A DNA stretch of 64,000 nucleotides from Humulus lupulus (GCF_963169125.1 NC_084795.1:277460122-277524121), one strand, 5' to 3'. Shown: positions 43,003 to 56,384, counted from the first letter of the stretch. Notes: generated by a model not told the origin, from the sequence alone. Program-made: numbers and translations.

Positions 43003-43330
43003 TTTATACATTTTTGGATCTTGTGTATTGTCTCATTATCTGTTTGGATCCTGTGTTTTGACAAATTCATTTTTGGACCCTGTGTTTTGTAAAATTGTTC
43101 AAATAGACCATTTAACACAATTTTGATGAAGAAAAAATTGAATATAACAATACAGTTGTTAGGCACAATGATTTTGTTTTGTTTTAAATTATTAGTTTGG
43201 TGAATTATTTGTAATTTTAGTTTAGAAGACTTTAACCAAAATCCAGTTTAAGGTTCTATTTGACCTATTTTACAAAACACGGGATTCAAAAAGTCATTTG
43301 TCAAAACACAGTCCAAAAAAATATAAACTC
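43003..43330. repeat. Fold-back element
   Basis: The left arm with repeated TTTTGGATC(C/T)TGTGT / TTTTGGACCCTGTGTTTTGT is complementary to the right arm ACAAAACACGGGATTC...CAAAACACAGTCCAAAA. It contains no credible gene. Confidence 0.6.
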
Positions 43331-43574
43331 TTCTTATATTGAATTGACACTATTAATTAGTTCATCTTATATATAATTGGTTTTTCAAATGGTAGACCAA
43401 GATATACCAAACATCCACCAAGTTACATATAATAGCAAATGAATTTACCTTTCTTACCCAAAAACCAAGTTACTACTTGTTCTCATTTTCTTCACTATCT
43501 TGTACTTTAGAAAAACAAAAGCACAAACGAGTACCAACCCAATACATGCTTGCACCATAATTACATTATAAATC

Positions 43575-44270
43575 TAAAAAATGACCCTTGATGTTGTGTG
43601 AAAGTAAGTAAATGTCCATGTTTTTAATTTTGTAGTAAAATAGCCTAATCATCTATTTAATATCACATATTACCAAATACACCATTTAACAAATTACTAT
43701 TTTATTCTAAATATTTTAATATTATGGTATATGTATATTAGTTTTGTTTAATTAGTTTTTATTTTAAAGTTATTTTGATTTTTTTTTCGTTTTTTATGGG
43801 TTGTTGAATGATATACCATACCACAAAATATATATACTGAGTTGAAAAATAATATATCATCAAAACTTACAAAATTATTACTCAAAAATGTATATACTAT
43901 GCTAACAAAGTTATATACTACCATTAAAATGTATATACCATGATACAAAATTATATACTACCACTATATATAATAAAATAGAAATTAAATATCACAAAAA
44001 AAAAAAATTATATACCATACCACAAAAAACATATACACTAATTGAAAAATAATATACCAACAACCTTTAAAAAACTTAAAAAATCAATATAACTTTAAAA
44101 TAAAAACTAATTAAACAAAACTAATATACATATACCACTATATTAAAGTCATACAATCCTAAATAAATAAATAAATTATAAAAAAGGGCAATTTAGATAA
44201 TCAACAATGTAAAATGGTCATTTATCTACAATTTAAAAAATGAGGACATTAACTTCTTGATGGGTTTATT
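43575..44270. repeat. Large AT-rich fold-back element
   Basis: The left arm (AAGTAAGTAAATGTCC, ATTAGTTTTTATTTTAAAGT) pairs with the right arm (ACTTTAAAATAAAAACTAAT, GAGGACATTAACTT). The loop holds short TATATACCA repeats. No coding capacity; open frames are chance. Confidence 0.6.
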
Positions 44271-44329
44271 TTGGGCAATTTCCTATAATTTCTCAAAAAA
44301 TTACAATATTCACTAGGCCCCAAATAAAA

Positions 44330-46072
44330 AAGGCCTCAAGTTTTAGAAAATATCACTTTTTATTAAAAAATTCTCAAATTTGTAAAAATACCATTTTACT
44401 TATAACTATTACAAAAGTATCATTTTTCATAAAATTTACACCATAAGAACAACTTAAAATGGAGTTCCAAAAAGGTGATGCATTGTTATATATAACACAT
44501 TTTAACAAAATTATCACTCCAATGATGTTCTAAAAGGTGTGATAAATTTAGCACATGCTAAAAGTTGTGTCAAATTTGGCACAAGATATAGCATGTGCCA
44601 AATTTGGCACAATAATTAATGTCACTTTCTTATTTATCATATTGTCACCAATTAATTAATTAACAATTTGTAACTGATTTACTCTTGTAAATCAACCTTC
44701 CATTCGCTCATTTCAATCCACGCGTGCCAGAGTTTAATTGGCTCAATCTTCTTTGAAAGAGTTGCGTTCTTTCAAAAGTTAAAGTGTTTGGTTGGTTGTT
44801 AGTCTTAGCTTTCAAAAGTTAAAGTGTTTGGCTGGTTGTTAGCCTTAGGAAAACTAAACCTTCATGAAAAATATGCAAAAGAGGAGACATTATCGAGTGT
44901 AATTTGAAAACGAAGTACTTTGAAGGACTCTCCTTTCTAGATCTCGGTAGAGATTGGGATTGTTTCCTGAGGTATTCTGAGTTCTAGGTCCTTGTTTGCG
45001 GTTTAGTTCTTGGATGGTTTTTGCTGTTTCATGTTTAGCTTCGTGTTTTTTGTATCCACAGTGTTCCTCCATCATAAGTGATGGCTCTTAATAATTGTAG
45101 GATAAGATTACTGAACATGTGATCTTTGTCTCTTTTTAAAAAGAAAAATCAAAATTAATAATTCTCTCTCTAAATCTTTAGGCTCTTCCCAGAGAAATTC
45201 CTGCAAAACCAAGTTCCCATTTTAAATTGGAACAGTAGCTTAGCAATTATTTGTGAAAAATAAAAAATGCAGTGATTAGTCAATAGTCTACAAACTAATT
45301 AAAAGAAGACTTCTGTAGTGATTTTTATTATGTGATTTGGATATAAATCAAATGTTATAAAAAGCTGGAAAGTATTAAAATTCCTCTCTACAATTCTTTG
45401 TTGAGTTTTGTATAACAAAAAACTCTTCACAGAAACCTTACTTCCCAAATCCCCTTTACAACCAATACACTCATTGATCTTAACTCATAAATTAACATTT
45501 TATTTATAAAATAGAGTACATGAGAATTTGTTAAAACATAAAACTTAACTCCATTAAACCAGTAGAATAAGTACTAATTATACATTATAGAATGTTTACA
45601 ATCTTTTCTTTTTCACCCTTTTTTTCCTATGCCTTTCAACATACACCATAAAACATTTTCATTTTATTTTAAGAAGAGACGAAGGTCATCTGTCCATGAG
45701 CGACCTCCTCCCAAATTTATTGAAAACCCTCACTTATGGCGGAGGAAAACCGTAGTAACAATCAGGACACTTGGAAATTATAGAAAGATATAGAAAAAAT
45801 CTCAACATCAAAATAATAAGAAAGAACTAGACATTACTAAATACATACAAAATAAAATGAAAGACCAATCTAAACAAGCCTAGATTTACGAAAACCAAAA
45901 CAACTAAATTACAATCTAACACGAACATTGCTTGTTTCATGTTATGGAAGCTACCTTTTTCCGGCCTTTCCAAAATATCTCCCTGCGTTAGAGAGACATT
46001 GGCATAAGTTGAAAGTGAAAAGCAAGATTTGGTAGAATGTGTCAACCAAGATTGTAAAATTTACCTTAATCA
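44330..46072. other. Intergenic DNA with small repeats, no gene recognised
   Basis: Contains the 16-bp perfect palindrome GTGCCAAATTTGGCAC near 44594-44610, next to a similar GTGTCAAATTTGGCAC. It also has two tandem copies of a 40-bp unit starting TTCAAAAGTTAAAGTG at 44771 and 44811. The 61-codon minus-strand open frame near 44890-45075 has no recognisable domain. A conserved-looking stretch at 45680-45780 was not identified. Confidence 0.5.
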
Positions 46073-46335
46073 TCAATGATCATTAGAGGATACCCTCAGC
46101 CTGAAGTAGTAGTTCATTGTTATATCCCATGCCTTCCAAGGAGCAAGTTCCACCACTTTGCAGATTGAATATTGTCCTAGTGTTGTAGCTTTTCCCAGAG
46201 TTCCTTCAATCTCTCGAATTCATAACATAAATCACCGCCTGATCTAGTTATGAATTGCACTGCAAAGGCTGGAAGATTGGTCACTTGTAGTATTGTCCCA
46301 TGTATAGATTCAACTAGCACAAATTTCATCATTGA
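46073..46335 (-). pseudogene. Possible coding relic of unknown identity
   Basis: On the minus strand two adjoining frames read like protein: one with VTNLPAFAVQFITRSGGDL, then, after a frame change near 46220, one with VVELAPWKAWDITMNYYF ending at TGA 46073-46075. The composition looks coding, but I do not recognise the family and no start codon is clear. It could be the last exons of a decayed gene or chance. Confidence 0.2.
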
Positions 46336-48549
46336 TCAGTAAGTAGGCAAGAGTATATAATCTTTAATTTGTAAATTTCATTGCAAACAAGTACTTCTCT
46401 ACAAGTATTGTCTGTAGAAGCTTTGCCCTTTGAACTTGTGCTTTTGTAAACATTCTCAAATATACATCTCTATGTAAATAAACATGTCTATAAACACTAA
46501 TCGTTTTACTTAGTATCAGATGGGGTTTTTATAGCAGCAAGAATTTCCATGTGAAGCATGTTCTGAACAGTAAAAAGAAATCTGAACCTTATTGGATTAA
46601 TTCTCATAATGATATTTGGTCATTCTGAACTTATGTGACTTTCATTTATTGCAGCTCTAATACTTGTTTTGCTCAAGCAATCTGCAAACAAGAAAAGTTG
46701 CCTAGTTTGTACTATATTGCTTGATTAAATTCCAATGGCTAACAAATTTGTTAGAGGATATGTAAAGCTATACTAATAAGTACACTTATCTATATCATTA
46801 GTAAAAGAAAAATACACAAAAAAACATGTAAGATTCAAGCAGTGTGATTGTAAACACACCTGATGAATTGGGGGTGCATCAACTTGTGCTAATTAGGACA
46901 CAATTAGCTACATCATAATCTGAATCGTACCAAGGGACTCGTCAAGAGCTTCCTTAAAAATGTTTCCTCCCACAGCCATTTGCAATTCAAATCTAGCTAT
47001 TTCATTAGAAAAGTAGCATTCTAAACAATCTATGCACAAATTACCCCACTCTCAGATTCTGAGTACACATAAGGCCTGTCAAAACAAAATACACAAACTG
47101 AGCTTCACTATATACACCTTTCTTCTTTGAACTAAACATAAAAAAGAAGGCCAGTTCTTAAGTCCCTCACCGGACTTAGTCCAACAAGTGGGATCCAAAA
47201 AAAATTGCCAAGTGTCAAGCTATTGAATTATTTGAGGTTTTTATTATTACATGATTTTACTTGATGATCCGGTGATGTAAACCGGTTGTAAAAAAAAATT
47301 GAATCATGGTCTGAAAAGTATGGGCAAAATAGTAATTTGCAGGTATAAAAAGTCTACAGTGGAGGGCAATAAGGTAAAATTAGTATTGTGTTCAAACATA
47401 TTTACGAAATTGGGAAAGTAATGTTTAAGAGTCACTTAGTAATTTTTAAAGGAATAGTCAGGAATAATGTTGCATGTAAAAGTAATGAATTTCCAGTAAC
47501 TTATCTGCATATAAGTAACATTTTGATGTCAGTAAGTCATATTAAATAGAGTGGTTAGTAATAACATAATAGCTTAAAGTAAAAAAACCGAAAGTAATTA
47601 TTGTTTGTTTTTTTGTGAGTAACAAATGAATTGTCTAGTGAATATCTCAGTTTTGTTTGACTTGTTTAATGGTTAGAAGAATGAATTACCATTGATTATG
47701 TAGTTTTAGGTTGTATAGTTAATTTAGAATGAATTTTGGCCATTATATGGTATTTGGTATGTAAGACTTTCCCTTTGCATAAATTATTTTATAATCTCCT
47801 GATGTGTAACACAATTAGAGTATAATAATAATAATACCACTAAATGTACCATATTTAAGTTATAATATTTATATGGTTGCTCGATTAGGAGTCACTACTT
47901 CGTTAAAAAAAGTGTGATTAAAATATTTCTATCATAAATGGAGAATAAAAATTTAATCTCATACAATATAAAAAGATGATTAATTGATGAATCATTCATA
48001 CTATACTTTTGTAAGTTCATTTGACATGTACGGTGAAGTACATAGGTTTAAATTGCAAACCACATTGGGGGCTTAGTTGACGAGGAAATTAATAATTTGT
48101 TATTGATTGCATGGAAGATGGGGTCAAGTAATTGGGATGTGTCGATTGTACGAATACGTCTTATAGTAGAACATCCCTAATCACGGTTGTGTAATCTAAG
48201 CTTTGAACTTACAAAATTATAGTAGGATCCAATTACTTTTCCAATTGTCAAGTTTTGAACAATTTTGGTGTTTTTCTTTTTTAAACTTTATAGTTGATGA
48301 ACTGGCTATGTAAATCGGATCAAAGAGTTGTGCTGACATGACTATGAAAAGTAAGGACAATAAAGTAATTTGCAGTCAAAAAATTGTACAATCGAGGGCA
48401 ATAAGATAAAATATGTATTGTGTTTGAACTTATTTATGATATTGGGTAAGTAAAATTGTACAAGTGGATGGGACTAACACTCTTTAGTAAGCACAAATCT
48501 AGATCAATACAAAGTTATATAATTTGAATAAGAAGTTTGTTTTAACTGC
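46336..48549. other. Intergenic DNA with relics of an NBS-LRR 3' flank and a dispersed repeat pair
   Basis: 46835-46990 (AAGCAGTGTGATT...ACACACCTGATGAATT) resembles the 3' flank of the NBS-LRR relic at 51975-52150, suggesting a lost paralogue. About 47260-47430 (GTAATTTGCAGG, GAGGGCAATAAGGTAAAAT, TATTGTGTTCAAAC) recurs, diverged, at about 48290-48465. No gene seen. Confidence 0.4.
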
Positions 48550-48925
48550 TTATGAACATATTTAAGTTTTCTTGCTGAGTTTTGGCTCACGGGTGCTTTG
48601 TGGTGTAGGTAAAGGGAAAAGAAAGTTGGACCATCCTTGAGTTGGAGAGCTTAGGTGACAATCTGTACATATGCGGCTGCTCGAACACCACGGTCGAGGG
48701 TTTTAAAGAGTAAGTAGGGTCAAACCCTATTTTGCTGCTTAGGTCAGCTAGTTGTAACTTTTCCATTGTAATTAACTTTTTAAAATGTATTTTGGGATCC
48801 CATGTATGATGTAAACATTTTAATGAAACGATGGTACCTTTGACCAAAAATTTTAATCCTAAACCGCTAATTACATTTAGTTATACAGTTATGGCCAAAT
48901 GTCTCGTTTAGCGAGTTTATCACTA
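48550..48925. repeat. Old LTR tail related to the nested solo LTR
   Basis: GGCTCACGGGTGCTTTGTGG, GTACATATGCGGCTGCTCGA and AACCCTATTTTGCTGCTTAGG match, with divergence, the 3' part of the solo LTR at about 34050-34430. It has no partner LTR nearby, so it is an ancient fragment of the same family. Confidence 0.7.
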
Positions 48926-51900
48926 TTTAAAATACACATATATGGTCTTGATTTTGAACAACAAAACTTATATTTGATTAATTTTTTTATATATATAGTT
49001 GATTAATTAGTAAAAAAAGATTAGATTAACAAAAAAGAAAAACTCCAAAACCCGATTCCATTAAAAATAAACTGATCTATTTTATATAAGAGTTATATAT
49101 TTATAGACATGGTAATAATATCACTATATATAAGTACTAATTAACATCATGTTGCAACAACAAGATGACATACTAATGTGACAAAAATACATACATTTGA
49201 CATTTTATATAATGAAAGTTGATAAATTACATGTTATAGTTTTATCACATACTACCTTTGAACGACATTAATTAAGCATATTCAAAATAGAATATGCCAA
49301 CAAATAAACATGGCCTGTGGTACAAAATACCCACCAACAAAATTCTATAAAAAATTTAAAATTGGAAATGAAGGAAACCTGCTTGGACAATAGCAAAAGT
49401 GGCAGTGCTTTGTTGAGCTTTAATCTTCACTGCACTAACAACTGGAAGAGGATTATATTATTGGTGCTTGGATATCTCTATGTTACACAAGACAACATAT
49501 ATTCCAATTATGTTGTGGATGTCTCTATTTTCTACAAAATTCAGGCAAACCTCTCCGGGACTAAAGGACGAACGATTTGCAATTATAGGCACAAAATAGC
49601 TATTGAGCAATTGATAGCAAATAGTCTGTAGTAGTGGGAAATGTCCATTTGTCAGAAAAATAGAGCATGAGAGAATACAAGGTTGAATCATGACTGGTTT
49701 TAAATAAATAAATAAACACTCTTTGCTGCTTCCATTGGGTATCAAATTTACATATTACAACTGAATGTAAGAGAGACACAAGAGTATTTAAATTATTTTC
49801 TTTTAGTTCCATTGAATTCCACGTTATTAGAGTAAATAAATCAGCATTACAATTAAATAGTAGAGTAATTTTTTAATTTATCATAGAACATATGCATATA
49901 TCTAAATATATATATACTAATATACACACATATCAACCGAGAGAGAAGAAAATTAAAGGAATCCTATTATTATGGAGAGTCATACCTACAAATTTATATA
50001 TATATATAATATATAGATATACAAAATTAGAAGAATTGCTTGGTGATGATAACTTGAATATGAGTTATACAAAATTATGACAATATCATTTTGGGAGTAT
50101 TATACATTATACACATAGTGGGCTCTGAATTAGATAACAGAAATCCATTTTTGAGTTACACATTGCATAAACTTAATCATTACTAGATATGCAAAAGTAT
50201 TTCCAAATATTAATGAAGAAGGAGAAGCTATTGGAATTATCACATTACATACAGTAAGCATTACTAGATGTCAAATGACCAAAAAGAAAAGAACACTACC
50301 ATCCCAAGTACAAAGAAAAAGAAGTGCAGACTCTTCTCAAACACATCGAGTCTCTTTCTACTAACTAATAAACAACACATCACTGAAACAAATAACTTTT
50401 GCTAATAAATACTAGCCCATAAAATGCAAATCAAATAATTGTTTACATAGAAGTACAATTAAACAAGTCATCCACCAGTAAAGATTGTAAGCTTCAACTA
50501 GGCAAGACAGTGACCTTTAATAATAAAACATATTAAACTATCATGACCAGAGATGGGGATAAAATGGCAAAGAAGAAGTGCAACATTTATATTTTGATAT
50601 AACAATTTCTTCAGTGATGGATGTTGGAAAATTGATCAAGCAGACAAATTTTGTTTTTGTAAGCCCTTCTTTTGCTACTAATAGTTAATTGTGACCAATA
50701 ATAATTTTTTTTTCTTCCTAAAAAGATAAATTATTTAAGACTTTGAAGGGACTAAATGGTTGTTAGATCCCTCTAGAAAAAATGTGTATGTATACATATG
50801 CTCTACAACCTTCAAAAGTCATATGCAATCTATATCAGAGGATTTAATACTTTTTTTTTTGTAGTCAAAACATCAAATTTCCTTAAATCAGAGAAGAGCC
50901 CATATGGTAAAATGAAATAAAAACACAAATATACCCATTTCACTCACTTAAATCAATCCATGAAAGAGTAAAAAAAAAACCTATTTCAATTAGTTCAAAT
51001 TCAAAAATCAAACACAAGCAATGAACGAAACAACCTTAACAAACTCATCTAGCTAATCGAAATCAACTAACATCTTACTTCGTATCGAACTTCCTAGGCA
51101 AGACAGCAGTGGAGAGAATCCTCGGCAAGTGATCGAACTCTAGTCGCCCAACACTGAGAAAGCCAAAACAAAGGGAGAAAAGACTCTCTGAAGAGTAGAT
51201 GACTGTCTTCCGGAACCCAACCACCCAAGCTCCATCCTTACCAAGTTTTCCATGGCTTCCGAGATCGTTGTTGTAGCCGTACCCAGATTTGGGATGTGAG
51301 GCTTCAAGGGAAGGAGAGGAGAAATATTCCAAAATAAAAATAAACTAACCAGTTGCAGGTTGCTTTTTACATATTGGGGATGAAATGGTATTTTAACAAA
51401 TTTTATAAAATATAGATATCCAATGAATCAGATTGTATATTAGATAATCTAACGACCCACATCTTATGAGGGACTTAATCCTTCAAAATGAAGTGAGGGT
51501 TTAAAGAATTACCCAAAAAAGAAATCACATAAAAAATATAACAAAAAAAAAAAAAATCCCATTTCAAATTATCATTTGTCCTAATGTACTAAGTAGGATA
51601 TCTCTAGTAATTTTTATCCTTTAAATATTCAATCTAATTACACATGATTACTATTAGGTACATAAGGCCCAATAATATTTGCACACTATATGCTTTTTTT
51701 TTTGTGTAATAATGAAAGCCATTGAAACTATAAATTATAAGCTATATTATGTATGGCACATTTTATAATCCACAACAACAACAATTAACAAATCTGGACA
51801 TCTAATGATTCTGTTATTTAGCAACCTGGGGATAACTCTGTTAAAACCACCACAGATATTTTTTAAAAGACAAAAGACTTCAAAACTTTCAATAACTTAT

Positions 51901-52451
51901 TATTGAGATATCTTACAAGTATTTCAAGAAAATGTTTTTAAGACCCTCATGTTAGAAAATTTTATAAATTAGATTCAAATTCAAGCAGTGTGATTTAACA
52001 GTGTGAAGTGTGAACCCAAACCGTAAGTTGTAATTCAACACACCTGATGAATTTGAGAGTACATAAAACTTGTGGAAACTGGGCATTAGGTAGCTCATGC
52101 ACACCATTGGCTCCGGAGCTATCTACAATTCAAATTTGATGATCTTGATATTTCAGAAAAATAGGATTCCATAAAAAATAATAAAAAAGCCTGTGAAAAC
52201 AAAGTGAGCAATGAATAAGAATATCAACCATAACAAATCATACACAGAAAGATCATTTTGCATAAAATTGGATTGAGTTCATATTATAGTGCCTGATATC
52301 TAATTCTTTTAAGAATTCTGTTTCTACATTTATTGTACGAGGTGATTGTGTGATTGAGATAATGGTGGTTAGTTAGAAAAAACAAATCCATCGACAAGAA
52401 AAATGTCCACTTGAGCTGAAACTAAGCTAGGCTTTAGCGAATAGATATTGA
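48926..52451. other. Intergenic DNA, no gene recognised
   Basis: AT-rich sequence with scattered poly-A and TA runs. A minus-strand open frame at 51075-51332 (85 codons) has no recognisable domain and is treated as chance. 51960-52451 is the 3' flank of the NBS-LRR relic. Confidence 0.5.
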
Positions 52452-55235
52452 TTAAGTGGTGAAAGCATGGTTAAGTTGGAACATACCTGAATTAAAATCA
52501 ACCGGAGTTGTTGTCTGGATGATTAGGAAATTATGAATGGTAAATGTAAGCTCAACGAAATGTAACGTGGGGTATGTGATGTGACTAATCTTGCTCCAGT
52601 GTTCCTCATTCTGGTCGTACTTTTCCTTTAGCAAAGTACAACAGTCTATGTTCAAAGTTCTGAGGGAGGTTGGAAACCCTTCTTCTGACAATGTGTGCAA
52701 CTTATGGCAAGAACTGATTTTAAGTACTTCCAAGAATTTGAGTTGACCAAGCCCATTTTTGTCCAGGCTTTCAAGTTCTTGAAAGAAGTGGATATCAAGA
52801 GAAGTAATGGTGGCAGGTAGTAGCCCTTCCTCCGGGAATGATTCAATATCTTCTCCCTCTCCACGAATTGTAACATCCCTAAGATGGGGTAGTGTTTGCT
52901 CATTCCATTTCATCACCAAAAATTTACGATAGGATATTTCAAGACTAGACATACTAATGGGTGGACCACCTTCAGGGAAAGTCTCTATCAACGGATAATT
53001 TTTTATTGTCAAAGTTTTCAAAGATGAGAGGGAAGCCATCTTCTCTGGCAACCACTTCAAGTTAGGACAATACATGATTCTAAAGTAAGCCAGTTTGGGA
53101 GCAATAAGTCCACCATTTGGAAAAGATACAAACCTATGACAATCCCTGATTTCTAGAGAAGATAGAAATGTTAGTTCGTGACATTGCCCATCAGACATTG
53201 AGAGGGCTTCAACATAGTAACATTCACTAAGAACAAGAGATTTGAGATTGGGAAATAAATCCATATGGAGGGATCTAAAGGATGATCCACATTCATGCAA
53301 AAAAATATATTGAAGAGGAGGGTGTTGGTAGAATGGATTGGGAGTAGTGGTACGCAAACATCCAGTAGAAGTAGAAGAAGGATTCGTTGGCTTTATTGCA
53401 TCATACATTGACTCTATATTTTCTGAATGCATAATTTTTATTTCTCTAACACATGGTAATCTTGTGTTATTGAAAACAAGCTGCTCACTAGTTCCATTAA
53501 TGTCAAGCTTTGTTAACGAAGGAAAGAAGCGAGGCAAATTCCCGATGAACTTAGGACAATTACTAATCTCAAGTGTTTTGAGTTTACCGTATGTTGTTGC
53601 ATCTTCTGTTTGCATTGAATCCCATTGCTCCCAAGATAACATTAGATTGAAGCTTAAGAACTCCAATAATGAAAATGGCTTTTTCACATAACTATTCCCG
53701 TAGAACTCAGCACCCATCATTACTACCGAATAAAATTCTGAAATGTAAAGATCTTTCAGCAAAGGCAGTTGCCCAAGTGGTGGTAAATTTGAGCAACGGC
53801 TACAATCTTCAAGCCTTACTTTGACAATGTTGGTAAACGAATCATTCCCAACCCAATTTGGAAATTTTGTGCCTCGGTAGTAAACAATCTTAATCTGCTT
53901 CAACGTTGTGTTAGGTGAAAGCATTTCAAGCACACTCTCTCCATGTTTTGGATCAACAACAACATTATCAAAACTCCTTCTACCACTCCATTCCAAACTC
54001 AGTTTCTCAAGCTGCTTCTTATCCAGTACATTGACTTGATCCGATGCTATTTCCACATTTTCTAACTTCTTAATGTAAAGTTCTCCATGTAGACTTGGAA
54101 GTTTTGCCAACTCTTCTACTTTAGCACCACTCTCCTTTCCCACAACAAATGTTGTCAGTGTTTGGAGATTCGTTAATTTATTTATCTTGGTTGGCATCTC
54201 TACCAAATCAATTGTACTACTCAAAATAAGATGCCTCAAATTAATGAGATGATGCATATCTTTAGGCAGAGTTGTAAGGTGATAACATCCTTCTAACTTC
54301 AATGTTTGTAAATTGAATAACACAGCAACAGAATCTGGTAACATCACAATGTCGTTATAAGAAAGATCTAAGTAGCGAAGATGTTTTAGTTCACCAATCG
54401 AACTAGGGAATTCGGTGATACCATAACAAGGTAAAGCTAGAACTCTCAAACTTTTCAACTGCAACAGCAAATTGTGCACTACTTCCTTAGAAATGCGTAT
54501 ACCACTTTCACTAATTGATAAAAAAGTTCGCAAATGAGCAGCTTCAAAATCGTAACTAGATTTCTTGTCATCACAATGAAAGAGTTTTGTGTCATATCCA
54601 AGGTGACGTGTCTTCTTCTCAAACTTAGCAATGTCTTCATTGTGCTCTAATAAACAACAGTATTTCCCAGAAACAGTTCTAGCCAAATCAACAATAAGAT
54701 ATGCATGACAAAACAAGATTCACCTGTCCTGGTCTTGGACTTTAGAAAAAATGACACAGATACTAAATCATTGAAATACTCATCGCCAACTTCTTCCATT
54801 CTTCTATTCCCCTCAGAATGCTTCACAAGATTTTCTGCCATCCATATTAAGACCAACCCTTCTCTTTGAAATTCATAGCCTTTTGGGAATATTGAACAAT
54901 AAGCAAAACACTTTTTTAAGTATGGAGGAAGATAGTAGTAGCTCACTTCTAAAGCTGCAGGAAGAATCTTGCTACCTTTATCTGTCAGCTCCCAAATATT
55001 ACTCTTTGCTATTTGTTCCCATCTATCTCTCAGCATCCAACGTCGATCTCAAGAGCCCTCCTAGAACTTTAGCAGCTAAAGGTAAGCCATTACATTTCTT
55101 AGCAACTTCTCTGCCAATACTTCCCAATCTTGGATTCTCAATAAACATATTAAGATTTCCCCGAGAAGCATGTTTTGCAAATATTTCCCAACACTCATCT
55201 TTTGATAATTCTTTAAATATGCACTACCTGTATAG
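52452..55235 (-). pseudogene. CC-type NBS-LRR disease-resistance gene relic
   Basis: On the minus strand the partial NB-ARC domain (55225 to about 54700) shows [30 protein letters not shown] (the GLPLA motif), CFAYCSIFPKGYEF (RNBS-D of CNL type) and LIWMAENLV. A frameshift near 55030 and another at about 54700-54716, exactly in the MHD-like segment, break it. A 750-codon LRR region then stays open to 52452, with about 20 leucine-rich repeats of plant R13L-like style. The N-terminus, P-loop and kinase-2 motifs are missing: homology stops near 55235. A donor-like CAGGTATGT near the 3' end suggests the original last coding exon ended there. These proteins sense pathogen effectors; this copy lacks the nucleotide-binding half and is very likely dead. 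Confidence 0.88.
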
Positions 55236-55959
55236 TCAATGACTTATTGTTACTTTTTCATATCTGTTAGGTGGGCAATTGTTTACCTCGCACAGATGAA
55301 ACCACTAATCGTTCCAATCCTCAGTGAAGTAGAGTAAGATTATGTACGATCAATCAATATGTTTCTGCATATACTCTAGGTTACCCTTCATTGTTTCGAA
55401 CTTCATGTGGGGTAATGTGTACTTTTGAAAGAGAATTTGAGTGCCACATATATTTATATAGCTTGGTCTTTTATAATTGCCCTTTAAGTTGTTTATTCAT
55501 TCTTTGGAACAAGTTGATCCAGTGACGTTGGTCAATCTGGGTGTCTGTAACTAAGTACTTTTAGTTTTGATTTAAGTAAAATAAAGACTTATCTTGGTAA
55601 GTCCAGTTGACCTTCATATTAATAAAAAAGGATGTTGGTCGCAAAGGATCTTCAGTGTGAAGCTCCTCATTTGTTTTGATGTTGTATATGTTCTTCTTAG
55701 TCTGCATGATTGTCTTGTTATATCAATTTGTTGTATATAGATAGAGGGATGATCCCATGTCACAATAGAAAACTGGTCAACATATTCAGGCTCCAGACCC
55801 AGCTTGTCTTGCCTCCTCCCCATCGGTAGCGTTCAACCATGGAAACCTCTAGTTCGTTGGCCGAAAAAACCAAGATTTGGTTTGATGGAGACGATTGGAG
55901 CATGCATCAGGGGATGTGCGCACGCGAATTCGACCCTAGCAAATTTGACTCTTGAGTTA
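55236..55959. other. Spacer 5' of the NBS-LRR relic
   Basis: No continuation of the NB-ARC domain was found. 55800-55955 is unusually GC-rich for its surroundings and has short open frames on the plus strand (for example ATG 55840 to TGA 55956, 38 codons), none recognised. It abuts a MITE. Confidence 0.4.
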
Positions 55960-56262
55960 CATTGTAGTTATTTAAGACATCCTGTAAATTTTTAAAAATT
56001 TAAATCATTTATAGTGTCGAAAACAAAGTTCAAATAACTTGTTGCACGCGTATTTATTTTTTTATATGCGTGTATAAAATTCAACTGTTTGAACATTGTT
56101 TTCAGTATTGAAAATTATTCTAAATTTTTTAAAAATTTGCAGGATGTCTTAAATGACTACAATGTACACTCTCATATAAAAATTATTTAGATGCCAAAAT
56201 ACACAAATGACTGCACCGATGCAACCAAAAAAATGGATGCACCGTAGTTGCTCCCTATATAT
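55960..56262. mobile_element. MITE, family B, copy 2 (left end lost)
   Basis: Shares the inner inverted pair (CATCCTGTAAATTTTTAAAA / TTTTTAAAAATTTGCAGGAT) and the right end (ATGGATGCACCGTAGTTGCTCCCTA in outline) with 19507-19922. The left terminal repeat is missing. Confidence 0.65.
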
Positions 56263-56384
56263 AATAATAACTTAGGTATTTTCACTCTGCAAATATCCCT
56301 CATCTTTTTAATAAGTTATTTTAAGTTTTGATTTATGTTTTTTTTTTCTAAAAAAAATCATTTAAGAAACTATAGAGGGTGTTT

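Noticed and set aside
44890..45075. Minus-strand open frame as a gene
   Set aside because: Charged, low-information sequence without homology clues and no flanking exon signals.
48587..48847. Minus-strand open frame of 86 codons
   Set aside because: Lies inside an old LTR fragment homologous to the solo LTR.
51075..51332. Minus-strand open frame of 85 codons as a small gene
   Set aside because: No domain, no splice or promoter context, and it ends in simple AT-rich sequence.
55614..55823. Minus-strand open frame upstream of the NBS-LRR as its missing N-terminus
   Set aside because: It has no coiled-coil, P-loop or kinase-2 motif, so it is not the lost NB-ARC half.
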